A stretch of DNA of 64,000 bases from the NCBI RefSeq assembly GCF_905475465.1, contig NC_062238.1:724501-788500 (forward strand). Direction: 5' to 3'. Positions 11,315 through 22,447 of this stretch are shown here, in pieces; position 1 is the stretch's first letter; each line of letters opens with the position of its first letter. The notes under the pieces were generated by a model. It was not told where the DNA came from and searched no databases. It saw only the letters and a list, made by a program, of their open reading frames with translations. The DNA comes from Pieris napi (lineage: Eukaryota; Arthropoda; Insecta; Lepidoptera; Pieridae). The position numbers and the translations under genes were made by a program.

Positions 11315-14300
11315 ATGAATCCGATATCAGTAACAGTTTGGGCATTGGAAACCCATTGTTTTCTAGTGTATAGTGTTTTGGCGGCGGTTTTTATCGTATT
11401 CACAGAGTTCCACAGAAATAGACTGCAAGTGCTCGAAAATAGAATTGGCGATATCAAGAAAGTTCCAAATGTTTATTCTGCGAGAAAAGGTTTAGTATCT
11501 CCTCGATAATTCATTTATAATTTAAGAAATAAAGAACTTTTTAGCTCTCCAAGGGTAATTGACATTAGGTAGGTACCTATTGGTCGGACATTTTTGACAG
11601 ACCGGTGTTTTATTTTTATGTTCCTTTTTTCATATACATTACTGAGAACTTAAAGCTTCTTTTGTGTATTGTAAAATATGTATAATAATTATTTATTTAT
11701 TCAAGCAGACAATCATTAGTCATTAGTTGCGTGTTGTTCCTACGAGAATGTAAGTGCGTGCTCCTATTTCACCATGCCTCCAGCTGATAGAGGACAAATC
11801 TTTGTTTTTAATTTATGTTATTATTATTAATTACTTAAGATGTCATGTGGAACATGGTGTAATGGTTTGCAGCTCCTTACAAACGTAAAACAAAAAGCTT
11901 GGCGATTATAAAGAGTATTATATTTAATGTATATATCTTTTTTACCAATATGAAGAAATGATTCTTGACTTTTGACTTTTGTTACAATATTATCCAAAAC
12001 ATTATATTAGTAGGTAAGCTTTATTAAATCATAAAATTAAAAAGGGCACAAGCAGGCTATTGCAAGTGCCAATCCTGCTATTACTATAGTCAATTCTATA
12101 ATCGGTTATAGTAGTTGCAAATAACAATTTTTTTTAAATAAATCTAATCCATAAATATACCATATTTGCTTTTAATTTTTGAATGCAATGGACACAACAT
12201 CGGGAAGGAAGATTATAAATAATATCCCCTAAAATTAGGAAATTAATATCTCTAGTAGTGGCAACGTTAATTAACTAGTGAAACCGTTCTGTATAAATTA
12301 TTCGCGAGGCTGAATATCAAAAAATTGCGTGCACATAAAACACAGTGTAATTTATTGTAATTGGAATCTCATCAAAAGGTTTTTATTATATTTCATATAA
12401 AAAATTAACTGCTAATAAAATTCTTATTACATGGCTCATGACATTTATGAATGACGGAATACTTCATGAATTCCACTATGGTATTATCTCTCTATCTATT
12501 GCAAGATGCACAGATAAAAGGTGGACTTTAAAGACAACTATATGGAAAAGTCCAAGAGGAAGGAGAAGAGGGCGCCACAAAAAAAAGTGGAAAGAAGAAA
12601 TAGAAGCGGTAGCAGGAAGCGAATGATTCTCCATGGACAGAGATATTTGGAAAATCGTGGAGTAAAGGGTATACTAGAATAACAAGAAAAAAATTATATA
12701 TCAAATCTAAGTTAATTATAGTAGGTATATCCTTATTATTTCCTAATTAAACGGGTTTTTATTATTACTATTATTATTATTATCTATCTATAGAAAATAA
12801 ATAACATTCAAGACTAGAAGAGTGTAAAGTCATCAAACTGTTAATCTTAGAATAAATAGAATAGAAATAGAGAATACTTGAAAGATAATAGAGTTTTTAC
12901 AATTAGTATTTATAGTTTATGTCTTATAAAGGAAATATTTGTGGCATCCAATGAATCATATATCACTTATATATCATATATCACGCATTCCTAATACCTT
13001 AATTACATAATTTACAATTACTGTATAATATTACTGGCCACTAATAAGAAATAATATATAAGGATATACTATGTCGGGAGCTATGATAGTGAATAATGGT
13101 TTCCCAATCTGTGGTTGCATTGTAGATACTCTGCAATATATAAAATAAATTCAGTAATTTCCTCAGTCTATAGTCTATTCAGACTACTGAGTCCATTTCA
13201 AACCATTTTCAACAAAGTCTTGTGTGGAAATTACACAAATAACACAACTTTAATATTGCTTTTTGGGAGAAGGGGAAATGTAGGACAAAATGAATTGTTG
13301 TCATTTATTGATAAATTAAAATCACTTAATGTAGAGAATATTGTCTTGCATACATTTCCTTACATCAAAGGTGCACCAAAGGAAAATAAAATTAGATATA
13401 AGTTAAATATGCTATTGCACAATTCATTAACTACTAACAATATACAATTAAATTGTGACTTAGGTACACTACCTAATTTAATGGATATAAATTGTATATT
13501 TAAAAATAAGTATGTATTGACAAAGGATAGGTTCCGCCTACCTAATTATTATTTACAACAGATAGCTACTATGCTATCTTACTTTTTATTTACAACTAAA
13601 GCTAAACATTTAGCTTTTCAGACAACTGCTTCTATTGAGCAGCTAGCTTTTGAGACAACTGCTTCTATTGAGCAGCTTAGCTTAAGAGAATGTAGTGATA
13701 CTTGCAGTAGCACTTCATTAAGTATTAATAATTTAAATTAGATAGTGTGACAATAGAGGCAAACTCTAGCAATAATTTAGTACAACTCAGCTCAACACAA
13801 ACATGTAATATTACTAACAACAACTGTTTAAACTTGATGCATCAAAACATGCAAGGTATGTTGGGCAAAGAATTAGAATTGGAGTTGTTTTTAAAATCAA
13901 GAAAAATTGATGTCCTATGCATTACCGAACATTGGCTTAGAGAATGCCAAATCATCTTTAACTTTGATCAGCACCAAGTTGCAAGTTCGTTTTGCAGATT
14001 GTCGGCGATTCATGGGGGCTCTTTGATTATTGTTAATAAAAATTTAAAGTATAAAGAGCGTAATGACATCGTGTGTCTGTCTGTAGAACACTCTTTGGAG
14101 GTAGCCTGTATAGAGATTGAGAATTGCATTATTTTAAGTGTTTATAGACCACCAAGTGCATCTTACGATTTTTTTGAAGCAAAGTTGGAGGAAATTTTGT
14201 GTAAAGTTAGTTTTAAGAACAATAAGTATATTATTGTATGTGGTGACTTCAATATAAATTTATTAGAAAATACCTCCATTAGTAAAAAATTCAATCTGTT

Positions 14301-17300
14301 ATTAAAATCTTACAATCTTGTTAACTTGTTTCTTGAGCCCACTAGAATTACAAGCTCCACTGCTACATGTATAGATAATGTATTTACAGATGCAGAGGCA
14401 ATGCAAACCTCAATTACAACTGATCTTAGCTCAGATCATTGTGGACAGTTAGTGGCGCTAAAATGTAAAGTGGTGAAACAAGTAAATAAGAGCAGTGTGT
14501 TTGTTCCAGTAAATAAAAAGCGAATGGTGAGATTTAGACATAATATAGGTAAACACCTACCTTTATTACCGGTAGGTACTACCGTTGATATACAATACAA
14601 CAATCTAAGTGATTGTATTAATAAAGAGTTCAACACCATCTTTACCCCAAAGAAAGTCTCTCATTCGCAGTGTAAATCGTTTAGTGATTGGGCGACAGCG
14701 GGAATTTATAAAAGTAGACAACGGTTGTATGACCTTTACGCTGAAAAGTCATACAATCATAATGAAGAATTTATTCTTTATGTTCGAAATTATTCGAAAT
14801 TATTTAAGAAAGTTTGTTACGCGGCCAAGTCCTTAAATATTAAAAACAAGATTAAAAATAGTAGCAATAAAACTAAAATGACTTGGAAGATAATTGATAG
14901 TGAAACTGGAAGAGTCAGGGATCGCAATCAAGACATCGAACTATGTGTCGATAACACTATAATCAAATCTAACGAAGAGATAGCGATTGTTTTTGATAAG
15001 TACTTTTCTGACATTCCAATTTCGACTACAAAGTCTCTTCAATCATCTCCCGCCCTCGCTGAATCGCTGCTCAAAGATAATGTAAACGAGTGCAAGGTCA
15101 GTTTTACATTCCGACCCATTGGTGCCGACGATATAGTGAGGATATTTAGAACCATAGATATTAAGAACACTACCGATCTTTGGGGTATTTCTGTAAAAAT
15201 AATTAGTAGCATAATTGATGTAATTGCTCCCCATCTAGCTATAATTTTCAACAATTGTATTAAAAGTGGCGAGTTTCCCGATCTAATGAAACATAGTAAA
15301 GTCATTCCATTATTTAAAGCAGGTAGTATGTCCGACCCCAGTAACTTTAGACCAATTTCCGTACTACCTACTTGTAGTAAAATATTTGAAAAAATTATAT
15401 TAAATCAACTGGTAAGTCATTTTAACGTAAACAAATTATTACATAATAATCAGTTCGGTTTTACCAAGGGTCGCTCGACAGCCGATGCCGGTGTTGAGTT
15501 ATATAGATATATAATTAAGGCTTGGGAGGAGTCGCATGACGCTTTAGGTGTTTTCTGCGACTTATCCAAAGCATTTGATTGTGTCCAACACGAGACCTTA
15601 ATCGGGAAACTCCGCCATTATGGCATCAAGAATACCGCACTGAATCTTCTGACTTCCTATTTACACGGAAGAACTCAGAAGGTTGAAGTGAATGGTAAGA
15701 GGTCCTCTGGGTCGGCAGTAGATATGGGGGTACCACAGGGCTCAATTCTTGGCCCTTTCCTCTTTCTTGTTTATATAAATGATCTACCTTTCATGGTAGA
15801 GAGAAAACATCAGATAGTTTTGTTTGCTGATGACACGTCCTTGATTTTTAAAATCAAACGACAAATAACAAATTTTGACGATGTGAACAATGCTCTGTCT
15901 TCGATTGTCCATTGGTTTAGTATGAATAACCTTCTACTTAATGCAAAAAAGACAAAATGCATTAAATTTTGTGCAAAAAATTCAAGGATTATGGATACTA
16001 GACCAATTATAAACGGTGAGGAATTGAATCTGGATGATACAACTGTATTTCTCGGAATCACCATGGATTCAAAACTTCAGTGGTCCCCTCATATTAACGG
16101 ATTGGCGAAGAGACTTAGTTCTGCAGCCTACGCGGTTAAAAAAATTCGCTCTCTAACTGATGTCGATACAGCTAGACTTGTTTATTTTAGTTACTTTCAT
16201 AGCTTAATGACTTATGGCTTATTATTATGGGGTCATGCTGCTGATGTCGAAACTATTTTCATCCTGCAGAAGAGGGCTATTCGTGCAATCTATAATTTAA
16301 AATGTAGGGAATCTCTTAGAGATAAATTCAAGGAAATTAATATACTTACCTTTCCCTCGCAATATATTTATGAAAATATTATGTATGTATACAAAAATAG
16401 TGATAAGTTTACTAGAATAGAACATACGCACAATGTTAATACACGGAACAAACGCAGGCTGCAATTTCCCCGTACTAGACTATCTAAAGTTAGTAATTCT
16501 TTTTTGGGGAAAGGGATACTCTTCTTTAATAAAATCCCAGAAGCTCTTTTATCACTGCCTTTCAATAAATTTAAGAAATGTATTAAAGAAAAGCTGTGTA
16601 AAAAGGCTTACTATAAAGTCAACGATTATCTAATTGATAAAAGGGCCTGGGACTAGTGCTAGACAGGCTACTTCTAATTAATTTGCGATATTTGTTATAA
16701 ATAAGTGTTGTTTGATGATTTGCTGTTTTAAAAGAGTACCGAGAGTTTTTTACGCCGGCTTTTTCTCTCGGCCTACACCCTCTGTCTTCTTTGCCGATGA
16801 GTAGGGATGCCTTCAAATTTAATGACGTGGAATAAGTGATACATGTATCTTACGTTCCATAATAAACATATTTTTTTTTTTTTTTTTTTTTTTTCCGTTT
16901 GTAAAGATTTTATCAGTGCCTGACACGCCGTCGATTTTTGGGACTTAGACATGCTGCTCACCAGGTTTTACTTCAATTTATTTATTGGAGCCTTACATTT
17001 TAAATTGAAATGGGCAGGGTGTATAGATAAAAGATGGATCGCAGAAGCCACCCGCTGGAGGGGGAAGGAAAAAGAAATGTGGGAAGACCACAAAAGCGAT
17101 GGGCTGACGACATAGTTAAGGTTTCTAGGGAGAAATGGATGGAGGAAGCTAAGAATAGATCCAAATAGAAAGTTCTGGAGGAGGGATTTACCCAAAAGTG
17201 GTCCATAGTCCATACTGCAGAACACAAAAAAACGGAAACATTTACGTAGATATGTAATTTTTAACAGCATGGAATGAAAGCAGCTTTATTATTATTTGTA

Positions 17301-20300
17301 GGCAACCACAGTTAAACACTGCTCATACAAACTGAATAAATTTCCAAACCTTTTTTTAATACAAGTTATAATATAAACAGTAGTAATTTATGTATTCATA
17401 AAATACATTAGACAAGTGGTATATTTGAATTAATAAAAAAATCTTCCGCGTTCTAAGTATATAAAATATTCATAAAAACTAATTAACTTAATTACTCTGG
17501 TCTCTTTGTTTAATTGTGTTGACGCGATAATAAATCTACTTTAGCACAAACTTTTCTATAGATTCGTCAATACATTAATATGACAATTTTAGCTTAACTT
17601 GATCAAAAGCGTCGATTTTAGTTGTGTAAAATTCAGTGTCACGACTAAGCCCAAGTCTGTCCCGGATGTCAAAGACGTATTGGATTTGGTATAATGAAAG
17701 ATGGATGACATTCATTATGCAGTTGAATATATTATATTTAGCAGACCAATGCCAGGCCTTGAACCTTTATTGACTAAAGATTTATTTGAAAAATAAATTG
17801 TTTTAAAGTATTCTACCTTCTTCTGAGTAACAAATAAGTCAAGATCCGTTCCGCTTGTTTTATTTTAAATTTATCTTGAAATTTTTCTTATTCGTTTCAA
17901 GAAAAAAAATCAATTTGTAATACGTGTTTTACTTTATGCCACAATTGTTTTAATTTTATAATTTAACGACGAGGCAGCTGTGTGACGATAAACAATTTAC
18001 GGCACATATTTTTATCATTTAACATTTAATTAAAATATTTGGTTTATCAACTGAATATCTTTCAGACCGTTAGTTAAACGGCGATGTTTAGTTAAGAGGT
18101 TAGGCTGTTAATTTAACGACTTATTGAGCTAGTTGGCTGCGACATACTAATTTAAATCAAGGATCATTATGACATTTCGGACAAATTTGTACAAATAACA
18201 TATACGAAATGTATCTCATATGCTTGGAAGCGTAAATAGATCATCTCAGTTATTATCACACACACGCTGATAACCTTTAAATCAGCAGTAAAGGCGGTCA
18301 AAACTCGGTAAAATTTGTGTAAATATATCATAGTTTTTACGTCTTATCAGTTTAAATAGATAAACTGAGCATGCTCATTATTATCCTCACCTACTTTGTG
18401 GTGATAAGTTATTAGGTCAAATAATTTACACAATAATAACAAAGTATTGGCACTTCCAACGCAAATCATCATATGAAACCCAATACAATCAAGTCGGTCG
18501 CACCTAAAATAAAAAAATAAATAAATCAGTGACGCTACCTTTTCAGATCTTGGCCTCAGATTTCTGTATCTATTTCCTGATCATTTTTCCTATAGGTAGA
18601 TGATCAGCCTCCGTACCTGACACACGCCGTCGACTTTTTGCCTAACGAAGTTTTACTTCACCGTTCGAACTAATGTTAATTTTGCTCACATACAAATTCC
18701 ATTGGTGCACACTCGGGTTCCGATCCTACGACGACCTCAGGGATGAGAGTCGCACGCTGAAGCTATTAGGCCAACACTGCTCTGGTCGGCCGGTCGCAAT
18801 TACTAAGAACCTTTGTATTATTTTGAAATATCTTCGTTATTTTCGTGGTAGCCGTCCGGTTGGTGGGTACTGTATGTAATTTGTTTATAAAAATGCTATC
18901 AAAACAAGGGCTATTCATGTTATATGAGTCACTATCACATAGTTGACATACTGTTGAAAAATAATAAAATATTCCTTTATTCTTCCCTTTAATAACAATC
19001 ACGTTCAATAAACAGTTGTTTCGTTCAATGTTCAAAAGGGCAAAGAGTTCAGTAGTTAACTCAGTAGTTTAATTTATGGGTCAAGTCGTCTACTACTATA
19101 AAATACGTCAAGACTTGTGTTAGTGTTCATCTGTTGTTACATTTCCCGACAATAAGGATTTTAGGTCATATAAAAAGAATGCCCGAACTTCCCTCGTGTT
19201 CTTCACGTAGCCTTGCCAGAAAACGGAACCAATTCGCCATACGAGGATATGGGTAGTTCTCGTAGGGTCCTTCAAGAAATGAGCGTACCAATTCTTAAAA
19301 GGCCGGCAACGCACGTTCGAGCCCTCTGGCAACATGTCTATTATATATTTTTGAGCGAATAAATACCTATTTAACTTCTTCAATAAAATTAGAAACTTCT
19401 TTCACAGACCGAGAAGAACCAGACGATGAAGATGACCCAGATTACCTCATATCAGCAATTCCAGAGGACACCCTCCATATTCCTTACAAACCTCTGTGGA
19501 GGTCCACAGAAGAAGTAATTCAAAGGTCCAGAGAGTACTATGATCTCATGGCAACACGACGCACAGTGAGGAGCTTTAGTACGGAGCCAATACCTCCAGA
19601 AGTTTTAGAAAATATCATTAAAACCGCTGGTACGTTTCTCTTAATGATTAGACTAGTGAAGATAAATTGCATTTAGTCCCTATTACATGTAATAAAATAC
19701 TGCATATAAATAGCGTAGTTTTTATGTCAGAACCCTAGACAGTCACATTAAGATCAGACAGGGAAATATTAATTGTGGTATTGTGGTTCTGTTCTAATTG
19801 TCAATTCAACCAATTGTAGAATCAGTAACAAATAAATGTCATCTTATTAGGCTAATTATATGAAAATATAAAACAGCATTGAGAACGGCATTGAATCACG
19901 CATAGCTTTTCTCAATATAAATGAATTGAAATTAGCAACAACAAATTCTTAAAGTTTGATTCTATTTGTATAGGACATACATAATTCATGATCTCTAACA
20001 TCTCTCCATCCACCCAAAGTTTTGTTTCGTGGCTTCTTTAATGGGCGGGGTATGGTGTATGAGACTGTCAAAGGGTACAAGAACTTTGAAACCTGCTTTG
20101 CGAATTTTTGAACTGTGATAACTTTTTCCACCTCGTGACAATACGTGTCATCACTGTTTTGACAGTTCTCAAATCTAAACACTCTTGCGCTTTTCATTGA
20201 TGCAACAAATAATGTTTTGTTCACCATATATTTGCTTATATAAGCAAGAGAGTTGCTCCAGCTGTAATCGTTAAAACGACAAAAGGAGTCAGAGAGTTTT

Positions 20301-22319
20301 TTAAGTTTATCCCAGAGAGTTCTGTTAAAAACGATTGCGATATTATCATTGCTGCCCCAAGATTCTATGTCTAATCGGGTATCATTAACAAAATAATCTC
20401 TTATTCTTGGAAAACGGGGTCCTAAAGTTATCATATTCCAATGAGGGTAAATATTAGGCAACGTCTTTTCTAATAACTTTACTACAAAAATCAAATCTTC
20501 AGTAACGTACTGGTCCTCTTCTAGGAAAACAATATTTCCGTTATATTCTTTGGTCGCTTTAAGTCTGTCGAATACTGTACTAAGAGTCCACCACCAGTGA
20601 TGTTTGAGTTGTGTTTTCTCGGGATCTCTATACCTGACATTAACGTCGCAATTTATAAAATTTTTGCTACAAAATTTTAAATCTGGGCCAGGAAACACAT
20701 GGGGATGCATCTGAATATTGTAGGGATAAAATATTTGCATATATTTAGTGAAATATGTATTCTGGATGATCGCGGAAGTTTCATTGTCAAAATAATCGTG
20801 GGAAAAAATGATTAGGCATTTAGTTATACCTTTGACTTTCTCTAAAGACTGTAAAAGATGTTCCAAGTAAAATGATCTATCGTGTACTTGAATAACAATA
20901 ATAAGTGTTACATTAACAATATACATATCTTTATGGTGGATTTCTTGTTCTTTGTTAATTTTTTCCAAGTGTTCCTTCAATCTCAGTATCTCATCTACAT
21001 CAACGTCTTGCATATCTGGTGACATCTTTTCGGAAATATTTTCATCATCATACCAAGATTTTTCATCAAACCGTGTATACGACTGATTTTTTATTAATAA
21101 AATTAAAATTACCAATAAAATAAGCAACGACACGCTTAGTTTAAATTTGTAAATTAACTTGAAGAAATACTTTAATTTCATTTTATTACATAAATTTAAA
21201 AGGAATTAAAATTTATTATGTTTAGAATCTGAATTATAAATTGATGACACAGAATATATCTTGTCAATATCACAGATAAGAGTAAAATTAAGTCAACGCT
21301 CATAGATTAAAAATTATTAATAAATACCTTTAGGTACATCCCCGTCTGGAGCACATACAGAACCCTGGACCTTTGTAGTGGTTCAGGACCCAAATGTGAA
21401 AGAAGCAATAAGGAACATTGTAGAAGAAGAAGAGGATCTAAACTACGCAAGAAGAATGTCTAGACAATGGGTTGCGGATTTAAAACCGTTTGCCACAAAT
21501 GCTTCCAAGCCATACTTATGTGATGCACCAGCGTTAATACTGGTTTTCAGGCAGACCCACTCAATGAGGGAAGACGGAAAGAAGCGTATGCATTACTACA
21601 ACGAGATCAGTGTAGCTATTGCTGCTGGGATATTGCTGACAGCTATTCAGGTATACATAGGCAAAAACTCATTTTAAAACAGCGATTTGTTTCACAGTTC
21701 ATTTAACTAGTCTTTTGAAAAAAAAACGGGCTCCCAAGGAAGTTTACGTTTAAGAATTGACGTTTGTCTGAAGTTGTTGTAAATTAATACGCGTGAAGTG
21801 AATTTTGCCAATCTTTGATGATGTTAAAACCCATGTACAAGGTCAAACAAAAAATGGTTTGTAATAAAGACGAAGATTTTTTTACTCTTTTCAATTAAAA
21901 AAAGTTACAAATCAAATAAAATACTCGTTATTAGGTTTTTACATTTCCTTAGGTGCCCGATTTTTTTGCAAAAGAGTTTATATACTATTTTTCCTCTTTG
22001 TTGAAAATTGAAATGGCTTCCCAATTATTGGTAAAATGGATTTCGTTAATGTCCCGTATCTTTGGAAGAATTATTGGTATCGAGGACACCATTATGACCC
22101 TTAATAGTAGACCTTATAGTTTTGATAACATTTCAGTACTGTGGACTAGTAGCTCTCACGTCAACCCCATTGAACTGTAATGCGCGTCTTCGAGACCTTC
22201 TTTCGAGACCTTCCAACGAGAGACTGGAGTTGCTACTACCTATAGGGAGACCCCATCCAGATGCAACAGTTCCTGACCTCGAAAGAAAACCCTTGGATCA
22301 GATAATGATCAAAGTCTGA
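11315..22319 (+). CDS. IYD: Iodotyrosine deiodinase, complete four-exon gene
   Basis: FMN-dependent nitroreductase-fold enzyme that removes halide from mono- and diiodotyrosine; its insect role is uncertain. Coding exons are 11315-11489, 19408-19629, 21334-21650 and 22137-22319. All have GT/AG borders and matching phases, giving 298 aa (human about 289). Exon 1 gives a short N-terminal membrane anchor ('FLVYSVLAAVFIVF'). Exon 2 carries the FMN-binding 'ATRRTVRSF' region. Exon 3 has 'PSGAHTEPWTFVVV' and the substrate-lid 'EEEEDLNYARRM…DLK' with the Glu, Tyr and Lys positions kept. Exon 4 ends 'ATVPDLERKPLDQIMIKV', nearly identical to vertebrate IYD. An in-frame upstream ATG at 11198 exists; 11315 was chosen because the anchor follows closely. 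Exon 1 was tied to the rest by phase (G|AC) and its anchor, so it is slightly less certain. Intron 1 hosts a LINE and intron 2 an antisense gene. Confidence 0.9.
12505..12690 (+). mobile_element. RTE-type LINE 3' remnant in IYD intron 1
   Basis: Translation gives 'WTLKTTIWKSPRGRRRGR' then 'KKWKEEIEAVAGSE', followed by a frame-broken 'DRDIWK'. This resembles the basic C-terminal tail of insect endonuclease/RT LINEs (RGRP-x-x-RW-x-x-x-I). It is truncated and dead. Confidence 0.55.
13115..13741 (+). CDS. LINE ORF1 protein, probable C-terminal portion
   Basis: 208 codons open immediately upstream of ORF2 in a different frame, ending in TAG six bases before the ORF2 frame is usable. The central 'TTLILLFGRRGNVGQNEL' and 'YVLTKDRFRLPNYYLQQIA' resemble the esterase-like or fold-unknown ORF1 tails found in lepidopteran CR1/Daphne-like LINEs; this is by resemblance only. 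The C terminus holds an 11-residue duplication, AFQTTASIEQL then AFETTASIEQL, encoded by a 33-bp tandem repeat at 13612-13677. No RNA-binding zinc knuckles are visible, which fits a 5'-truncated ORF1. Confidence 0.6.
   Translation: MHCRYSAIYKINSVISSVYSLFRLLSPFQTIFNKVLCGNYTNNTTLILLFGRRGNVGQNELLSFIDKLKSLNVENIVLHTFPYIKGAPKENKIRYKLNMLLHNSLTTNNIQLNCDLGTLPNLMDINCIFKNKYVLTKDRFRLPNYYLQQIATMLSYFLFTTKAKHLAFQTTASIEQLAFETTASIEQLSLRECSDTCSSTSLSINNLN
13747..16656 (+). CDS. LINE ORF2: apurinic-type endonuclease plus reverse transcriptase
   Basis: 969 codons without interruption. The N-terminal endonuclease has the expected motif order: 'LMHQNMQGM' (catalytic Asn), 'ITEHWL' (Glu), 'VYRPPSA', 'GDFNINLL' (Asp, Asn) and 'SSDHCG' (Asp-His). 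The RT then runs 'FRPISVLPTCSKIFEKII', 'NQFGFTKGRSTADA', 'CDLSKAFDCVQHETL' (motif A), 'GVPQGSILGPFLFLVYIND' (B), 'VLFADDTSLIF' (C, catalytic FADD) and 'FLGITMDSKLQW' (E). It encodes target-primed reverse transcription. All catalytic residues are kept, so activity is possible if a promoter and ORF1 were intact. The open frame begins at a GTG; the first ATG lies at about codon 31 ('MHQNMQGM'). Confidence 0.85.
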   Translation: MTIEANSSNNLVQLSSTQTCNITNNNCLNLMHQNMQGMLGKELELELFLKSRKIDVLCITEHWLRECQIIFNFDQHQVASSFCRLSAIHGGSLIIVNKNLKYKERNDIVCLSVEHSLEVACIEIENCIILSVYRPPSASYDFFEAKLEEILCKVSFKNNKYIIVCGDFNINLLENTSISKKFNLLLKSYNLVNLFLEPTRITSSTATCIDNVFTDAEAMQTSITTDLSSDHCGQLVALKCKVVKQVNKSSVFVPVNKKRMVRFRHNIGKHLPLLPVGTTVDIQYNNLSDCINKEFNTIFTPKKVSHSQCKSFSDWATAGIYKSRQRLYDLYAEKSYNHNEEFILYVRNYSKLFKKVCYAAKSLNIKNKIKNSSNKTKMTWKIIDSETGRVRDRNQDIELCVDNTIIKSNEEIAIVFDKYFSDIPISTTKSLQSSPALAESLLKDNVNECKVSFTFRPIGADDIVRIFRTIDIKNTTDLWGISVKIISSIIDVIAPHLAIIFNNCIKSGEFPDLMKHSKVIPLFKAGSMSDPSNFRPISVLPTCSKIFEKIILNQLVSHFNVNKLLHNNQFGFTKGRSTADAGVELYRYIIKAWEESHDALGVFCDLSKAFDCVQHETLIGKLRHYGIKNTALNLLTSYLHGRTQKVEVNGKRSSGSAVDMGVPQGSILGPFLFLVYINDLPFMVERKHQIVLFADDTSLIFKIKRQITNFDDVNNALSSIVHWFSMNNLLLNAKKTKCIKFCAKNSRIMDTRPIINGEELNLDDTTVFLGITMDSKLQWSPHINGLAKRLSSAAYAVKKIRSLTDVDTARLVYFSYFHSLMTYGLLLWGHAADVETIFILQKRAIRAIYNLKCRESLRDKFKEINILTFPSQYIYENIMYVYKNSDKFTRIEHTHNVNTRNKRRLQFPRTRLSKVSNSFLGKGILFFNKIPEALLSLPFNKFKKCIKEKLCKKAYYKVNDYLIDKRAWD
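16871..16894 (+). repeat. 24-base T run at the LINE 3' end
   Basis: A homopolymer of T directly follows 'ccataataaacata', where an A-tail would be expected for a plus-strand LINE insertion. It may be the element's own 3' simple repeat or a later insertion, for example of an inverted SINE tail. Confidence 0.7.
16995..17235 (+). mobile_element. RTE-type LINE 3' remnant
   Basis: Shifting between frames recovers 'KRWADDIVKVSREKWMEEAK' and 'VLEEGFTQKWSIVHTA'. This is the conserved C-terminal end of insect endonuclease/RT LINEs, in the same class as the fragment at 12505-12690. Several frameshifts and a stop ('RSK*KVLEE') show decay. Confidence 0.6.
18522..18780 (-). mobile_element. tRNA-derived SINE, inverted
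   Basis: Reverse complement of the 6179-6470 SINE: 'aaatcagtgacgctacc' tail, 'cgccgtcgactttttg', 'attggtgcacac', and the decayed B box 'ggttccgatcctacgac'. It lies in IYD intron 1. Confidence 0.75.
19225..19338 (-). repeat. Inverted partial copy of the 'GCCGGCC' dispersed repeat
   Basis: Carries 'gtaccaattcttaaaaggcc' and 'ggcaacgcacgttcgagccc', the reverse complement of the 7841-8090 family. It ends about 70 bases before IYD exon 2, close to the branch-point zone of intron 1. Confidence 0.65.
19949..21181 (-). CDS. MGAT2-like glycosyltransferase, intronless, nested in IYD intron 2
   Basis: 410 residues resembling alpha-1,6-mannosyl-glycoprotein 2-beta-N-acetylglucosaminyltransferase (GnT-II), a Golgi enzyme that adds the second-antenna GlcNAc to N-glycans. 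It shows a type II topology: a short basic cytosolic end, one membrane span at about residues 15-31 ('LSVSLLILLVILILLI'), a stem, then the catalytic domain. Landmarks kept from the family are 'VHDRSFYLEHLLQSL', 'IIFSHDYF', 'KHHWWWTLSTVFDR', the acidic metal-site 'VFLEEDQYV' and the C-terminal 'GGWRDVRDHELC'. Family members usually have His after EED; here it is Gln. It lies antisense between IYD exons 2 and 3 with no interruption. The single exon and divergence suggest an old retrocopy or lineage-specific paralogue rather than the main Mgat2 gene, but that is inference. Confidence 0.85.
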   Translation of the reverse strand: MKLKYFFKLIYKFKLSVSLLILLVILILLIKNQSYTRFDEKSWYDDENISEKMSPDMQDVDVDEILRLKEHLEKINKEQEIHHKDMYIVNVTLIIVIQVHDRSFYLEHLLQSLEKVKGITKCLIIFSHDYFDNETSAIIQNTYFTKYMQIFYPYNIQMHPHVFPGPDLKFCSKNFINCDVNVRYRDPEKTQLKHHWWWTLSTVFDRLKATKEYNGNIVFLEEDQYVTEDLIFVVKLLEKTLPNIYPHWNMITLGPRFPRIRDYFVNDTRLDIESWGSNDNIAIVFNRTLWDKLKKLSDSFCRFNDYSWSNSLAYISKYMVNKTLFVASMKSARVFRFENCQNSDDTYCHEVEKVITVQKFAKQVSKFLYPLTVSYTIPRPLKKPRNKTLGGWRDVRDHELCMSYTNRIKL

Positions 22320-22447
22320 TATTTGAATAATATACATTACTTGGCATTCGAGCAATGTTTAAGAAATATTGTATCTTGTCCTAGATCTGAATAATGCTCA
22401 ATTTGTTTTATATTGTTCCTAGGAAACTAAGTTCTATGTTGGTTTTA

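Larger units (their letters stand above)
13115..16894 (+). mobile_element. Near-intact non-LTR retrotransposon (Jockey/CR1-superfamily type)
   Basis: It comprises an ORF1 part (13115-13741), an intact ORF2 with endonuclease and reverse transcriptase (13747-16656), about 215 bp of 3' UTR with 'cgccggctttttctctcggc', an 'aataaa'-like signal, and a 24-base T run at 16871-16894. It lies in IYD intron 1 in the host's transcription direction. The 5' end was not located, and ORF1 may be truncated. Without a search I place it only to superfamily level. Confidence 0.8.

Noticed and set aside
14436..16565. Several open frames on the minus strand and in other frames inside the LINE
   Set aside because: Shadows of the intact ORF2 reading frame.
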